DNA of 64,000 bases from Haematomicrobium sanguinis DSM 21259 (GCF_000688395.1 NZ_JIAG01000011.1:1-64000); one strand, 5' to 3'; counted from the stretch's first letter, positions 51,114 through 60,429 are shown. Made by a program: numbers and translations. Notes: generated by a model from the sequence alone, not told the origin.

Positions 51114-53828
51114 TTACGGCCGAATAACCACACCCGCGATCCGCACTCGACGCTCCGAACTTCCCGGTTCGCCAGCATCCAACACGCTGATCTTTAATGA
51201 GTGCGTCTGGTCAGGAGCGAGGCCGCCAATCATGGCGACGATTCTTACCCCATCGCTCGCTGGTTTGTATGTATCAACGAGGCGTGGAGGGTCGCCGTCA
51301 ATGCTCACTTCCATAACCCCGCCGTCTGGCCCGCAAATGGACTGGATACCAATCGCGGACCCTCTGAACGGCAATTCCGCTGTGGCGGATTCGGATGTAC
51401 CGTTCACGGCGACTTCACCGGTTTCCCAATCGGGTCCGTCAAATCGCCAGTGCAAGAGTCCTTCACCCGTGATGCGATGGGAGACTACCAACACGGGGTC
51501 ATGGGTGAAACGCCAATGAAATCCGTGCCCCCTGCTTCCTTGAGTAGCAACAGCAATTCGATAGGACGCACCGTTATCCGTGAACTCTGAGTGCTCCGGG
51601 AACTCAATCATCGTCCCGGGCATACGACTAACCACAATGCCGACAACCTTGTCGTGTCTCGGCGGCGCCGAGACAGTGACCACTTGATCTTTTGTTCCGA
51701 TCGGACCCTGGGCGTCCTCTCCGATGATGACCGAAGCACGAACGTTTGCAGCAATCCCCGCAACTTTCCCCGGGGCGAAAAAGTTCGCCATGACCAGGTT
51801 ACGATCCGCGACCTTAATGGCCTGAAGGCTCGGCGAGTTTGCGATCACCGAGAACCGCGGATCGGATGCCCGCTCAGCCGTTGATCCCTCCATGGCAGTA
51901 GGGAGAACAGCATACTGGTAGTCCCTCGAGGAAGGATTCACTCCGTGATCAATAATGACGTTGAAATACTCGTCCGTTTTCTCAAGACCGCTTCCAGACT
52001 CGTTGATAGCTCGCCACGTAGAGGTTCTCGATTCTTTCGATATTTTGATGGACGGAGTCCCTAAGAACAGGTAACCGCCAACGCCCTCGATATGCGCCCA
52101 GCCGATCGTATCGGGCGACGTTGTTCCGTCTTGGTGCTCAGAGTAGCCTCGGCCGTCTACCAGGATCCGTTGTGTCGCACTTTGTAGTTTGCGAGATTCG
52201 ATGGTCGTATGTACACGTTGGCCCTGCGTCGCAGTGATTCCAGAGCCCAAACAAACAACCGCATCCTCAAGCGCAAACCACGATTTGAATGCACAAAGGT
52301 CACCGTCATATGCCCGATGATCCAGCCCAATCGCCCCCACTTTCCCGAGCCACCCAACTCCGCCGGCCCACTCTTGGCTTGCCTGAGGTATTACTGTTCG
52401 ATTGCTCGGCGCAGGATCACGTTGTTCGAGACCGTTCGTCACGCCGGGAAGGTGGTATGGATCGCTTGTCGCCCAGTAGTCCACCGAAAACGCCTGCGGA
52501 TCGGTCTCCACTCGCAATTGCATGAGGCCGTCACCCTGGTACCACCCCGAATTGTTCTCACCATTTCCCCACGAATACCTCCCAATTCGATTGGACGAAA
52601 GAGAGAAACTAACAGCCCAGGAACCCTTGTGATGAACTACTCGAAGCTGGTCTGGCATGTGAAAATGTCCCTGCAGCGCATCTGCTGCAGGGACCTGCTC
52701 ATCGGCCAAGAGATCCGCAGCGAGTTGCGATTGAAACACGCTTCGGAGGTGAGAGTCTTTGGCCAGATCCACTCTTGCGAGGAGCCAGCTCTTCACCAAG
52801 GAGCGAAACCGTGCCCGGTAACTCGGGAAGCTTTCGGCGAGAACAAGCACATCGCCGGCAAGCTGGCCCCCGGCAACGTGATCGGATTCTTCCTCTCTCG
52901 ATACGGCCCTGCCACGGACCGCATCCATCACCGCAGCGCCAAACACAAATGGAGAAAATGTCAGTTCAATGGAGTCCAGTAGTACTTTGACGTCCGGAGT
53001 ATTCATCTGCCAGACCGTGCCCGCCAATGTGGCAAACGTACTGGATACTGAGCTCAGCGCGACGATGCCATATGACCCCGCTTGAGCTAAACGGTTGTGT
53101 TGAATAAACGAACCGTCTGCATAGAATCCGTCGCCCCGTTCAACGTACCTGAATAGCGTGCGGGCTCCCAAGCCGGCGACGTCGCTAATGCATTCGATCC
53201 CTTGCGTTATACGTTCGGCGCGTTCCGAAACTAATCCATGCACAACAACAATATGCGCTTTATCACTCCGATTTGCGCCGGACTCTTTTTCTGCGGGGTT
53301 CGCGGTTCGAACGTTTGGATCCGGAATATGGGTGCTCAAGAACGCATCGATGTACTGCAAATCGCCCTCAGTCATGTCCGATCGCAACAGAGCACCCAAG
53401 TTCACCAGGTGCTTTGGAATGCCGACTTCCCAGAACCACCAATTGCCCGTGGCCTCTCGATCGGTTGGAAAGTCGACTTTAAAGCGACGGAAACGAGCGA
53501 GAAGCAAGCCCAGAAGTTTCGCATCCAAGTAAAACTGGCTACCTCTGGTTCGGTAGGCAATTGCCAGACTCGCGAGACGATCAATGGTGATATGACCGCT
53601 CTTCGGGTCTTGCGCCTCGCCAGATTCTCCCCTGACAGACTCCTCTTCGGAGCCCGTCCGTATATCCCTGAGGTACAGTCGCGCTTTCTCATCGAGAGCC
53701 TCTATCAGCATCGCAGACTGGGGTGTCAGCTCCCGATCCGGTGCTCCAGTGAGCAATGACCTCCACTGATCTCGCCCTTGTTGGAAATCTTCCTCAAACC
53801 GATTCGCAGGCTCTCGCGATTTCATCAC
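51114..53828 (-). CDS. Polysaccharide lyase family 8-like enzyme without signal peptide
   Basis: PL8 lyases (hyaluronate, chondroitin AC, xanthan lyases) cut uronic-acid glycans by beta-elimination. In this 904-residue protein the alpha/alpha-toroid has TGNWWFWEVGIPKHL (128-142), SGANRSDK (Asn186), DGFYADGSFIQH (233-244) and GSYG (Tyr253). His244 and Tyr253 are nine apart, as in characterised PL8 enzymes. AVRGRAVSR (about 303-311) gives the catalytic Arg, and NRIGRY...NGENNSGWYQGDG the substrate cleft. Beta-sandwich domains and a carbohydrate-binding-like C-terminal domain (about 795-904) follow. The N-terminus (MMKSREPANRFEED) is hydrophilic, with no signal sequence, so it appears cytosolic, whereas family members are usually secreted. 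Start overlaps the hydrolase stop (ATGA). Confidence 0.8.
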   Translation of the reverse strand: MMKSREPANRFEEDFQQGRDQWRSLLTGAPDRELTPQSAMLIEALDEKARLYLRDIRTGSEEESVRGESGEAQDPKSGHITIDRLASLAIAYRTRGSQFYLDAKLLGLLLARFRRFKVDFPTDREATGNWWFWEVGIPKHLVNLGALLRSDMTEGDLQYIDAFLSTHIPDPNVRTANPAEKESGANRSDKAHIVVVHGLVSERAERITQGIECISDVAGLGARTLFRYVERGDGFYADGSFIQHNRLAQAGSYGIVALSSVSSTFATLAGTVWQMNTPDVKVLLDSIELTFSPFVFGAAVMDAVRGRAVSREEESDHVAGGQLAGDVLVLAESFPSYRARFRSLVKSWLLARVDLAKDSHLRSVFQSQLAADLLADEQVPAADALQGHFHMPDQLRVVHHKGSWAVSFSLSSNRIGRYSWGNGENNSGWYQGDGLMQLRVETDPQAFSVDYWATSDPYHLPGVTNGLEQRDPAPSNRTVIPQASQEWAGGVGWLGKVGAIGLDHRAYDGDLCAFKSWFALEDAVVCLGSGITATQGQRVHTTIESRKLQSATQRILVDGRGYSEHQDGTTSPDTIGWAHIEGVGGYLFLGTPSIKISKESRTSTWRAINESGSGLEKTDEYFNVIIDHGVNPSSRDYQYAVLPTAMEGSTAERASDPRFSVIANSPSLQAIKVADRNLVMANFFAPGKVAGIAANVRASVIIGEDAQGPIGTKDQVVTVSAPPRHDKVVGIVVSRMPGTMIEFPEHSEFTDNGASYRIAVATQGSRGHGFHWRFTHDPVLVVSHRITGEGLLHWRFDGPDWETGEVAVNGTSESATAELPFRGSAIGIQSICGPDGGVMEVSIDGDPPRLVDTYKPASDGVRIVAMIGGLAPDQTHSLKISVLDAGEPGSSERRVRIAGVVIRP

Positions 53829-54703
53829 AAACGCAACAGCTTTTCGAGTGCGGACATAAAGACGTCGCGCTCAGGTGGCACGTGGGTCTCACCGTCGTCA
53901 TACTCAAGAACCTCGACTTGCATCTCGCTTTCTCGATCCTTGAGCGCGTAGAAGAATGGACGAAAATGGTCATCGTGGTGATGGTCTGACACGTTTGTCG
54001 CGTATAGGATTCTTGTCGCGTGGTCGCGACTATACCGGCGAACCGCTGACAGCCGGTCACCCATAATCCAGGTCCAATCATTCACTCCATCAACGTCTCG
54101 GTCGGACACTCCATGTACTTCGGGGAGTACAGCATTGATGTAGTTCTTCTGTGCCCACACCGATCCATTAGGCAACACATACCGATGAATCTGTGTTTGT
54201 GGGTTGAAAACAAGTGTCTTGGACCCAGGCACCATGGGTGCAACTTGCAGCGAGGCAAAACCGCCACCGGACGACCCAGAGAGAACAATTCGTTTCGCTC
54301 CGATCGTCTCTGCGATCAGCCGAATTTTGTAGGCGAGAATTGCGAAAAGGTCGATCTCTAGATTTCCGCTAAACCACGTAAGCTGAACCGTCTCGTTAGA
54401 ATGCAACCAAGGGTCCGCGAACGCGAGAATGCTAAAGTCGGTTTCAGCTAGGGTGGCTACTCGCTCGAATCGAGGTATGGAGAACTTGGATCGGTCTAAA
54501 GCGCCGTGAAAGGAGACCACCAAGGTGTTAGATTGACGGTTCACCAATAAGTAGTCCAGGGGGTAACCGTTTGAGAGAGCCGACCGGTACCGCGACACGC
54601 CGGTCTCTGCGTGGGAACCGTCAAAGATTGAGTTCTTGGTCAACGGTGCATTCTCATGCCGAGGTGAGAGCTCGGAGAGTGGGATTGTTTTGGGCTCAAT
54701 CAT
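53825..54703 (-). CDS. Alpha/beta-hydrolase-fold protein of the polysaccharide locus (copy B)
   Basis: The 292-residue paralog of the gene at 28473. The nucleophile elbow is VLSGSSGGGFASL, followed by FNPQTQIHR; an Asp near LYATNVSDHHHDDH and a late His in DDGETHVPPERD could complete the triad. There is no signal peptide. The gene lies between UDP-glucose dehydrogenase and the PL8 lyase and overlaps the lyase by four bases. Likely role: transfer or removal of an ester group on the glycan; this rests on fold and context only. The first 40 residues are divergent. Confidence 0.6.
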   Translation of the reverse strand: MIEPKTIPLSELSPRHENAPLTKNSIFDGSHAETGVSRYRSALSNGYPLDYLLVNRQSNTLVVSFHGALDRSKFSIPRFERVATLAETDFSILAFADPWLHSNETVQLTWFSGNLEIDLFAILAYKIRLIAETIGAKRIVLSGSSGGGFASLQVAPMVPGSKTLVFNPQTQIHRYVLPNGSVWAQKNYINAVLPEVHGVSDRDVDGVNDWTWIMGDRLSAVRRYSRDHATRILYATNVSDHHHDDHFRPFFYALKDRESEMQVEVLEYDDGETHVPPERDVFMSALEKLLRL

Positions 54704-54759
54704 TTTTTGTTCTTACTACCTCTTAACTTGTTCATCTCGCGCAAACTAGGAGGTGATGG

Positions 54760-56088
54760 TTAACCATGGAAATCGAACTTGCGCCCGAGAGCGTCGACCG
54801 TCCAGCCTTCCGACTCCCATTCGGCCACTGAGAGAACGTTTCTCGCGTCGATCAGCTGGCGATGTGCCACCTTATTGGCGGTAAGTTTCGGGTCAAGAAT
54901 CCTAAAATCGGACCATTCGGTTGCCAGGACGAGGAGATCCGCACCATCCAATGAGTCCTCTAGCGATTCTGCGTATGCGAGGCGGGGGAAACGTGCCTCT
55001 GCATTTGCGTTTGCCACTGGGTCAAAGACGGTGACGTCGTAGCCCATCTCATACAGTTTGGAGGCCACGTCGAGTGCCGGGGAGTCGCGAACGTCGTCGC
55101 TATCTGGTTTAAACGCCGCACCAAGAACCGTGACTTTCTTACCGTCGACGCGGTCCAGACGGTTTGCGGCCATTTCACACAAGCGCGCTCGACGGCGCAG
55201 GTTGATATCGTCGACCTGATTGAGGAAGGACATCGTCCGGTCGAGCCCGAGTTCGGACACCCTCGCCTGAAGCGCTCGAATATCCTTGGGAAGGCAACCC
55301 CCGCCGAATCCCAGGCCGGCATTCAGAAAACGGCGCCCAATGCGAGTGTCGATGCCAATAGCGTCCGCCAGCGTTGTGATGTTTCCACCGACATGTTCGG
55401 TGACCTCGGCAAAAGCGTTGATGAAGGAGATTTTCGTCGCCAGGAATGCGTTTGCCGCGACCTTGACGAGCTCGGACGTTTCAAAGTCCGTGGTGATGAT
55501 GGGAGTGCCCGCGTCCAGGATCGAGCGATACACTTCGTCTAACCCATACGTCTGACCCTCAACGTTAGCCCCGACAACGATCCGATCGGGGGTAAGCGTA
55601 TCTTCTACCGCAAATCCCTCACGGAGAAACTCCGGGTTCCACACAAGCTCTACGTCAATTCCCTCAGGCACCGAACGCTTTGCCAGGTCACGGAGGCTAC
55701 GCGCGGAGCCGACGGGTACGGTTGATTTTCCGACAATCAATCCGCTGTGGGTCATGGATCTGGCGACGTTCTCAACCGCCTCAATCACAAACGACATATC
55801 GGCGGAGGTTTCACCGGCCTTCTGAGGAGTGCCAACGGTAATGAAGTGCACGTCAGCATCAGCGACTCCCTCGGCCAGGTTGGTCGTGAAAGTCAGCGTG
55901 CCACGCTCAATGTTCCGATCCAAGAGCGTAGGCAAACCAGGTTCGTGGAAGGGTACCTTCCCATTGGCCAGATCCGAGATCTTGCGTTCATCGACATCGA
56001 TACCAACCACGCGGTGGCCAAGTTCTGCCATGCATACGGCGTGAGTCGCGCCCAAATAGCCAGTTCCGATTACACTAATAGTCTTCAC
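54760..56088 (-). CDS. ugd: UDP-glucose 6-dehydrogenase
   Basis: Makes UDP-glucuronic acid from UDP-glucose with NAD. The 442-residue protein has ISVIGTGYLGATHAVCMAELGH, KSTVPVGSARSL, ANAFLATKISFINAFAEV, the catalytic-Cys signature GFGGGCLPKDIRAL, and GAAFKPDSDDVRDSPALDVA. The GGGCLPKD motif marks UDP-glucose rather than UDP-ManNAc dehydrogenase, so the window encodes both uronic-acid precursors. It lies in the locus-2 operon, 13 bases after the GT4 gene. GlcA supply fits with a PL8 enzyme in the same operon. Confidence 0.93.
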   Translation of the reverse strand: MKTISVIGTGYLGATHAVCMAELGHRVVGIDVDERKISDLANGKVPFHEPGLPTLLDRNIERGTLTFTTNLAEGVADADVHFITVGTPQKAGETSADMSFVIEAVENVARSMTHSGLIVGKSTVPVGSARSLRDLAKRSVPEGIDVELVWNPEFLREGFAVEDTLTPDRIVVGANVEGQTYGLDEVYRSILDAGTPIITTDFETSELVKVAANAFLATKISFINAFAEVTEHVGGNITTLADAIGIDTRIGRRFLNAGLGFGGGCLPKDIRALQARVSELGLDRTMSFLNQVDDINLRRRARLCEMAANRLDRVDGKKVTVLGAAFKPDSDDVRDSPALDVASKLYEMGYDVTVFDPVANANAEARFPRLAYAESLEDSLDGADLLVLATEWSDFRILDPKLTANKVAHRQLIDARNVLSVAEWESEGWTVDALGRKFDFHG

Positions 56089-56101
56089 GATGGGGTCCTT
56101 G

Positions 56102-57178
56102 TTACGAAAAGTCGTTGACGAGCTCTACGAGCTTTTGATCTGCAAAATCGACGTCGCGTTCGACCGCGACTATGGCCTGTCCGTGGGACTGGATTGCTAC
56201 GTATGAGTTTGGATCCAGCAATGATTTCACTTGAGATTCCAAGTTGAATGCGGGCGTGTTTCCTGCCGGGTAGTCTCCAAAATTGGACCAGAGCCCTATG
56301 CGAAGAGCGAGTCCATGTTGGAGCCCTTGGTTTCCGAACTTGCCGGAAGCAAAACACGGAGTTCCGGCAACAATGCTCTGCAACGCACCCCGACCGGCAG
56401 CTACAGAAGCAAAGCTGTTGGCGAGGATTTGTGGCACGTCCTCGGCATCGACCCACCCCTTGAGGTCATAGGAAACATTCTGTGAGCCGCGAAACGCGTC
56501 AGCGAGTTCGAGTTCGAACAGTTCCTTTTCCGGGCCGTCGCCATAAACGTCCAGCCGCCAGTTCAGCTCCGGTTGCAACCGCGAAAAGTGACTGACAATG
56601 TCGATGGCTGCATCGCGTTGGGCTCGCTTGTCGGCATCGAGGCGCGAAACAAGTGAGATACGAGCCTCTCCCCCTGCAGTCTTCTCTTCAAAATTCTTCG
56701 TCAGGGCCAAAAATTGAATGGTGTCCACCGCATTGGGAATCTCGGAGATTCGCCATGGTTCAACTTTTGAAAAACCGGCTAGCAAATTGGTGAGTGCCGG
56801 TGCCACCGCGATCCAAGCGTCGACTTTATCGCGCCAGGTGTGCGCCGCGTCACTCCAGAAGCCCTGAATCTGGGCGATGACGGGCACGTCGCTGGAGCCC
56901 TTGACTTCGAGCGCGAACTTACGTGCCTCTTGCAACTGCGTGAAAATGAGGTCGTACTCGCGCGTTTCTCTGAGTAAATCCGCCTCGCTCTGCCAGTCCT
57001 GCCAGTCGACGACAATTACGTCTAGACCCAAGGACTTGGCAGCTTCCGCAATGCGCCCGTCGCGACACACAAACGTTATTTCATGGCCAGCCTTGCGCAG
57101 CACTTCGGCACTGTGTAGGGCGTTTTCGTGCAGTCCACCCCAATCCGCGACAGTAAATACCGGCATGAGAATTCTCAT
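56102..57178 (-). CDS. GT4-family glycosyltransferase
   Basis: The 358-residue GT-B protein starts MRILMPVFTVADWGGLHENAL, a typical GT4 N-terminal Gly-rich loop. It has EIPNAVDTIQFL, ARISLVSRLDADKRAQRDAAI (the GT4 start of the second Rossmann domain), WRLDVYGDGPEKELFE, and a C-terminal stretch where the usual EGF-x(7)-E motif is weak (AAGRGALQSIVAGTPCFAS). It is cytoplasmic. The start overlaps the stop of the previous gene by four bases. Donor is unknown; the adjacent ugd suggests UDP-GlcA or a sugar of the same polymer. Confidence 0.78.
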   Translation of the reverse strand: MRILMPVFTVADWGGLHENALHSAEVLRKAGHEITFVCRDGRIAEAAKSLGLDVIVVDWQDWQSEADLLRETREYDLIFTQLQEARKFALEVKGSSDVPVIAQIQGFWSDAAHTWRDKVDAWIAVAPALTNLLAGFSKVEPWRISEIPNAVDTIQFLALTKNFEEKTAGGEARISLVSRLDADKRAQRDAAIDIVSHFSRLQPELNWRLDVYGDGPEKELFELELADAFRGSQNVSYDLKGWVDAEDVPQILANSFASVAAGRGALQSIVAGTPCFASGKFGNQGLQHGLALRIGLWSNFGDYPAGNTPAFNLESQVKSLLDPNSYVAIQSHGQAIVAVERDVDFADQKLVELVNDFS

Positions 57179-57852
57179 CGCGCAACCGCTTCCTGGAGAT
57201 CGGAGGAAACTTTCAAGTTCAATCCGGTTGCTTCCAGCATTCGCTCGATCACCTCTCGCGGTGCACGGAAAGGAACAAAGCTTCCGTCGAGCTCAATAGT
57301 GTTGCAACCTAAATCTTCAGCGAACAGTACTGCGGCGGCCAGCAATGACTCGGCGGCAATGGGGTCCTGTTCGCTACCTCGATTAAACAACCAGGCGTTG
57401 GACGCCACAGCCGCAGACCCCATCCCCATGAGGGTGCCCGCAAATCGCGAGGTTCTCAGCAACTGAAAGTTGATGACGTTAATACTGTCGCTTCCAACCA
57501 GCTTCAAGGTTCGGTTATCGGGTTCGGGTTCTGAAATGCGGAGGGTGCTGCCGCCTTCCGGTATTGGCTTGGGACCCCAGTCAATTGGTTCGACGCTTCG
57601 GAACCCGGGCTTTGCCAGTTCGACGATACATTCCGCGGTGACCGCACTTGCAGGCGACGGTAACTGAAAATGACCTAGTGAGCTCGGTCCGAAGATCAAC
57701 GCGCTGGCGATCGCCAGGCGATCGTTGTTGAGAGTAATGGGACGAGCGTCGAGCCAAAAGTCCGGAACCACCGGCGGCGCGTCGAAACGTTCAATTTCCG
57801 ATATCGATATTCCGCACCTGCCGGTGCTTTCATCGGTCCAATGTAGTTTCAT
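57175..57852 (-). CDS. Unrecognised protein of polysaccharide locus 2
   Basis: A 225-residue protein of unknown family. No signal peptide or transmembrane helix is visible. The first half is likely beta-rich (WTDESTGRCGISISEIERFD), the second has an acyltransferase-like or phosphatase-like feel only in loose composition (LLAAAVLFAEDLGCNTIEL) and cannot be assigned. ATG 57852 is chosen because GGAGAAG precedes it and it lies one base after the stop of the tandem-GT2 gene; the frame upstream overlaps that gene. Its stop overlaps the GT4 start. Operon position links it to glycan synthesis. Confidence 0.6.
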   Translation of the reverse strand: MKLHWTDESTGRCGISISEIERFDAPPVVPDFWLDARPITLNNDRLAIASALIFGPSSLGHFQLPSPASAVTAECIVELAKPGFRSVEPIDWGPKPIPEGGSTLRISEPEPDNRTLKLVGSDSINVINFQLLRTSRFAGTLMGMGSAAVASNAWLFNRGSEQDPIAAESLLAAAVLFAEDLGCNTIELDGSFVPFRAPREVIERMLEATGLNLKVSSDLQEAVAR

Positions 57853-57853
57853 G

Positions 57854-59995
57854 TTACTTCTCCGACCCGCTCGCGTTTCGAGGTTCTCCCAATTGCGCTC
57901 CAGAAAGAACCGAAATGTGCGCACCGACGCCCGACTTTTTGATCACTCGCGCTTCGGTGACGGCCTGCGCCGGGTCTGTAAATCCAAGTGCCACACTTCG
58001 AGATTCGATTCCGTCCGTCCCAATGAAGGAAAAATCACGTCCAATGACCGCTCGCGATGCGCTTCCGGATTTGAGGATGGTGGAGTCAGCGTCCAGCCCT
58101 GAAACCAGCAGAATTGCCGCTTGCGGCCATTTCTTCATATTGATCGCCAAAATGTCGGCAATACGCGTCTTGAGCGCATCTGACTCCGATACCGCAGAGC
58201 TTCGTTGTGGATCGCGGATCGCCTTAACCGCGAGCGTTCCGGACAGTGAAAAGTTAAAATTCGCCTTCCGAAGGGTAACCAAATCCGCCAAGGTGACACC
58301 GGAGATTCTGGCCCTGGCGCCAATCCGAGTTCCGTCCAGATCGGTCTCGTCCAAGACGTAATCAACGCTGCTAAGTTTGCCAATCAATCCGGCAGCTCGT
58401 TCTGGACCACCGGTAACGGTCACCTGTCGATCGGCCAAGTGATCGGGCAGGTACTTGCTAAACGATTCTTCCAGGTGTCCGCGTTCGTCAAGTTTGGGCC
58501 ATTTTTCCTGTTTTGCGCGTTTGCGGTAATGGTCGCGAGATGACTCGGGCGTGATCAGTTGCAGCATCTGGTTGCTCCACTTCGCGCCCGTTTTTTGCCC
58601 TCCCGAGTCGACGTCAGAGACTTGGCGCTTATGAATCCTGCGCATCACCATGACTTTGCCGGTATGCGCCCATTGAATGCCCGCCCGCATGAGGCGTAGA
58701 GCCAGATTATTGTCTACAGCGCTGGTCAGCGATTCGTCATATTTGAATTCGCGAATGAGCGCCGTCTCAAGAAGCCAGGTCGGGTGCCCGGGAGCCTGCC
58801 CCGTGGCGTAAACCGTGTTCTTGTTGAAATTGATTTTGGATACGTGCAACACCATCTCGGCGCTCGCGTCATCAAAGTTGACCCAGGATCCAAAGGTTGC
58901 GCGCACGCCAGAGCGTATCGCGTTCAGGCTATTTTCTAACCGGTCCGGGAGCATAATGTCGTCGTCATCGTGCACAGCTGTATAAATGCCGCGTGACTCA
59001 CGTGCTGCTAAATTCCTTGCCGCAGAGATGCCCGCGTTGTCTTGGTAGAAATACCGGACCCTGGGGTCGGCGAAACTCTCGACAACTTCACGCGTGTTAT
59101 CGGTTGACCCGTCATCGACAATGATGATCTCGAAATTTTGGAATGTTTGCGCAAGAACCGAGTTAATGCTGTCGCTAATGTAGTCGCCGCGATTAAAGGT
59201 CGAGATCACCACCGATACTAGCGGCTCATCATCGAGTGGAAACTCCCATGACTTGAGGTTCCGAACGAGGGTGTTATCGGCTTCGACAATCTTCTTGTTG
59301 CGCTCCACTGCTACCGATTCCGCTGCAGAGATGGAGTTCCGAGTCGGCGGATGGAAGATGTGATACATGCGAACCTCAGGGTCTTCAACCCAAAGGACTT
59401 TCGCCCCGGTATTGCGCACGCGTTTGGCGAAGTCGATGTCTTCGCCACCGTAGGTGTGCATTCGCTCGTCCAGTCCTTGAACCGTGCGAAAAGTCGGACG
59501 GGAGACGGCAATCATTCCGCCCATTCCCCATCGCGGACGGAGCTTAGATGCGGCTTCCAACTCATTCCAGTCTGGGTTGATCACCCGATCCGACTCATGT
59601 GTGTAACCACCTGGAAGATCACGACATTGCAGCAGCAAACATGACGGAGCGTTTTCGCGGGAGATGGAAATGATACGCTCCATGGACCTGGGCGAGAACA
59701 GCATATCGGCGTCAGTGCAGATCAGCACCTCCCCATGGGCATGTGCGAAGCCCGCGTTGAGCGCTCGCGACCTGGACCATGGCCCGTCCGTGGGTGTGTA
59801 GATGTATCGGGCTCCCAGCGCCTCGATCTCTGACTGGAGCCCCTCGGTGTTTTTAGATCCGTAGTCCGAGACGATGACCTCACCTTGGTATGGCCCAAAT
59901 GAGTCAAGGATGCTCTTCACCGAAAGTTTAAGCCGCTCCTGCCCCCAGTCTCGGAAACCAATGACTACGCTCGCGTCGATTCTTGCGTTTTCCAA
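57854..59995 (-). CDS. Tandem GT2 glycosyltransferase (possible bifunctional polymerase)
   Basis: The 713-residue cytoplasmic protein has two GT-A/GT2 domains. Domain 1 (about 8-235): SVVIGFRDWGQERL, DxD as CTDADMLF (95-97), and the GGEDIDFAKRV (183-193) element of GT7C/GT2 enzymes. Domain 2 (about 258-480): LVSVVISTFNRGDYI, IIIVDDGSTDNTREVV and HDDDDIMLP (343-346). A C-terminal region of about 230 residues, partly resembling a domain of neighbouring unknown proteins, follows. Two different GT2 units in one chain recall chondroitin/hyaluronan polymerases of the KfoC/PmHAS kind, which alternate a uronic acid and an N-acetylhexosamine; the similarity is architectural, not shown by alignment. 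Confidence 0.75.
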   Translation of the reverse strand: MENARIDASVVIGFRDWGQERLKLSVKSILDSFGPYQGEVIVSDYGSKNTEGLQSEIEALGARYIYTPTDGPWSRSRALNAGFAHAHGEVLICTDADMLFSPRSMERIISISRENAPSCLLLQCRDLPGGYTHESDRVINPDWNELEAASKLRPRWGMGGMIAVSRPTFRTVQGLDERMHTYGGEDIDFAKRVRNTGAKVLWVEDPEVRMYHIFHPPTRNSISAAESVAVERNKKIVEADNTLVRNLKSWEFPLDDEPLVSVVISTFNRGDYISDSINSVLAQTFQNFEIIIVDDGSTDNTREVVESFADPRVRYFYQDNAGISAARNLAARESRGIYTAVHDDDDIMLPDRLENSLNAIRSGVRATFGSWVNFDDASAEMVLHVSKINFNKNTVYATGQAPGHPTWLLETALIREFKYDESLTSAVDNNLALRLMRAGIQWAHTGKVMVMRRIHKRQVSDVDSGGQKTGAKWSNQMLQLITPESSRDHYRKRAKQEKWPKLDERGHLEESFSKYLPDHLADRQVTVTGGPERAAGLIGKLSSVDYVLDETDLDGTRIGARARISGVTLADLVTLRKANFNFSLSGTLAVKAIRDPQRSSAVSESDALKTRIADILAINMKKWPQAAILLVSGLDADSTILKSGSASRAVIGRDFSFIGTDGIESRSVALGFTDPAQAVTEARVIKKSGVGAHISVLSGAQLGEPRNASGSEK

Positions 59996-59997
59996 TT

Positions 59998-60426
59998 CTA
60001 GAGTGCGCTTTCTAGGGTGAGGACGTTGATGACAGGGTTAGCTGAAGCGACAGCTCCGGTGGGAGCCGTTCGAAACGAGGATTGCGCGGACATTGACGCA
60101 ATCACATCGGCCACCGTGAGGCTCTTGTCTTTCCAAGGCTTTGCTTCAATGGTGATGGACTCAATGTCACGAGTACTGGAGATGGCTTTAAGTACCGTTG
60201 CGCCAGCCAGACTGAGGTCCGGCATGTACAGATAATTTGCGCCCACTACCCGCGAGTATGGCCAGGAAAGGTCGCTTGCCGGAATTGGTGCACCACCAAC
60301 CGTGGTTGCTCTCAGGGTCAAAATCACGCCATACTCGAACGCGTAATCCCGCTTGGCATGGACGTTCACCTGAACCGATTTGGGCAGAATGTCGAAATGA
60401 AACGCGTGCTTCGAGGTCTTATCCAA
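59998..60426 (-). CDS. Small unrecognised protein of polysaccharide locus 2
   Basis: A 142-residue protein of unknown family, without signal peptide or membrane segment. Alternating hydrophobic residues suggest beta strands (FHFDILPKSVQVNVHAKRDYAF, YGVILTLRATTV). The TTG start at 60426 is supported by GGGGAAGG about seven bases upstream, which overlaps the end of the small open frame before it. The stop is two bases from the tandem-GT2 start, so it is tightly coupled to that enzyme and could be its accessory subunit; this is inference. Confidence 0.55.
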   Translation of the reverse strand: MDKTSKHAFHFDILPKSVQVNVHAKRDYAFEYGVILTLRATTVGGAPIPASDLSWPYSRVVGANYLYMPDLSLAGATVLKAISSTRDIESITIEAKPWKDKSLTVADVIASMSAQSSFRTAPTGAVASANPVINVLTLESAL

Positions 60427-60429
60427 TTT

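Noticed and set aside
54748-54780. Plus-strand short gene after AGGAGG-GTG-ATG, antisense to ugd
   Set aside because: The ribosome-site-like string precedes an ATG, but the short frame is antisense to the conserved 3' end of ugd and shows no protein-like character.
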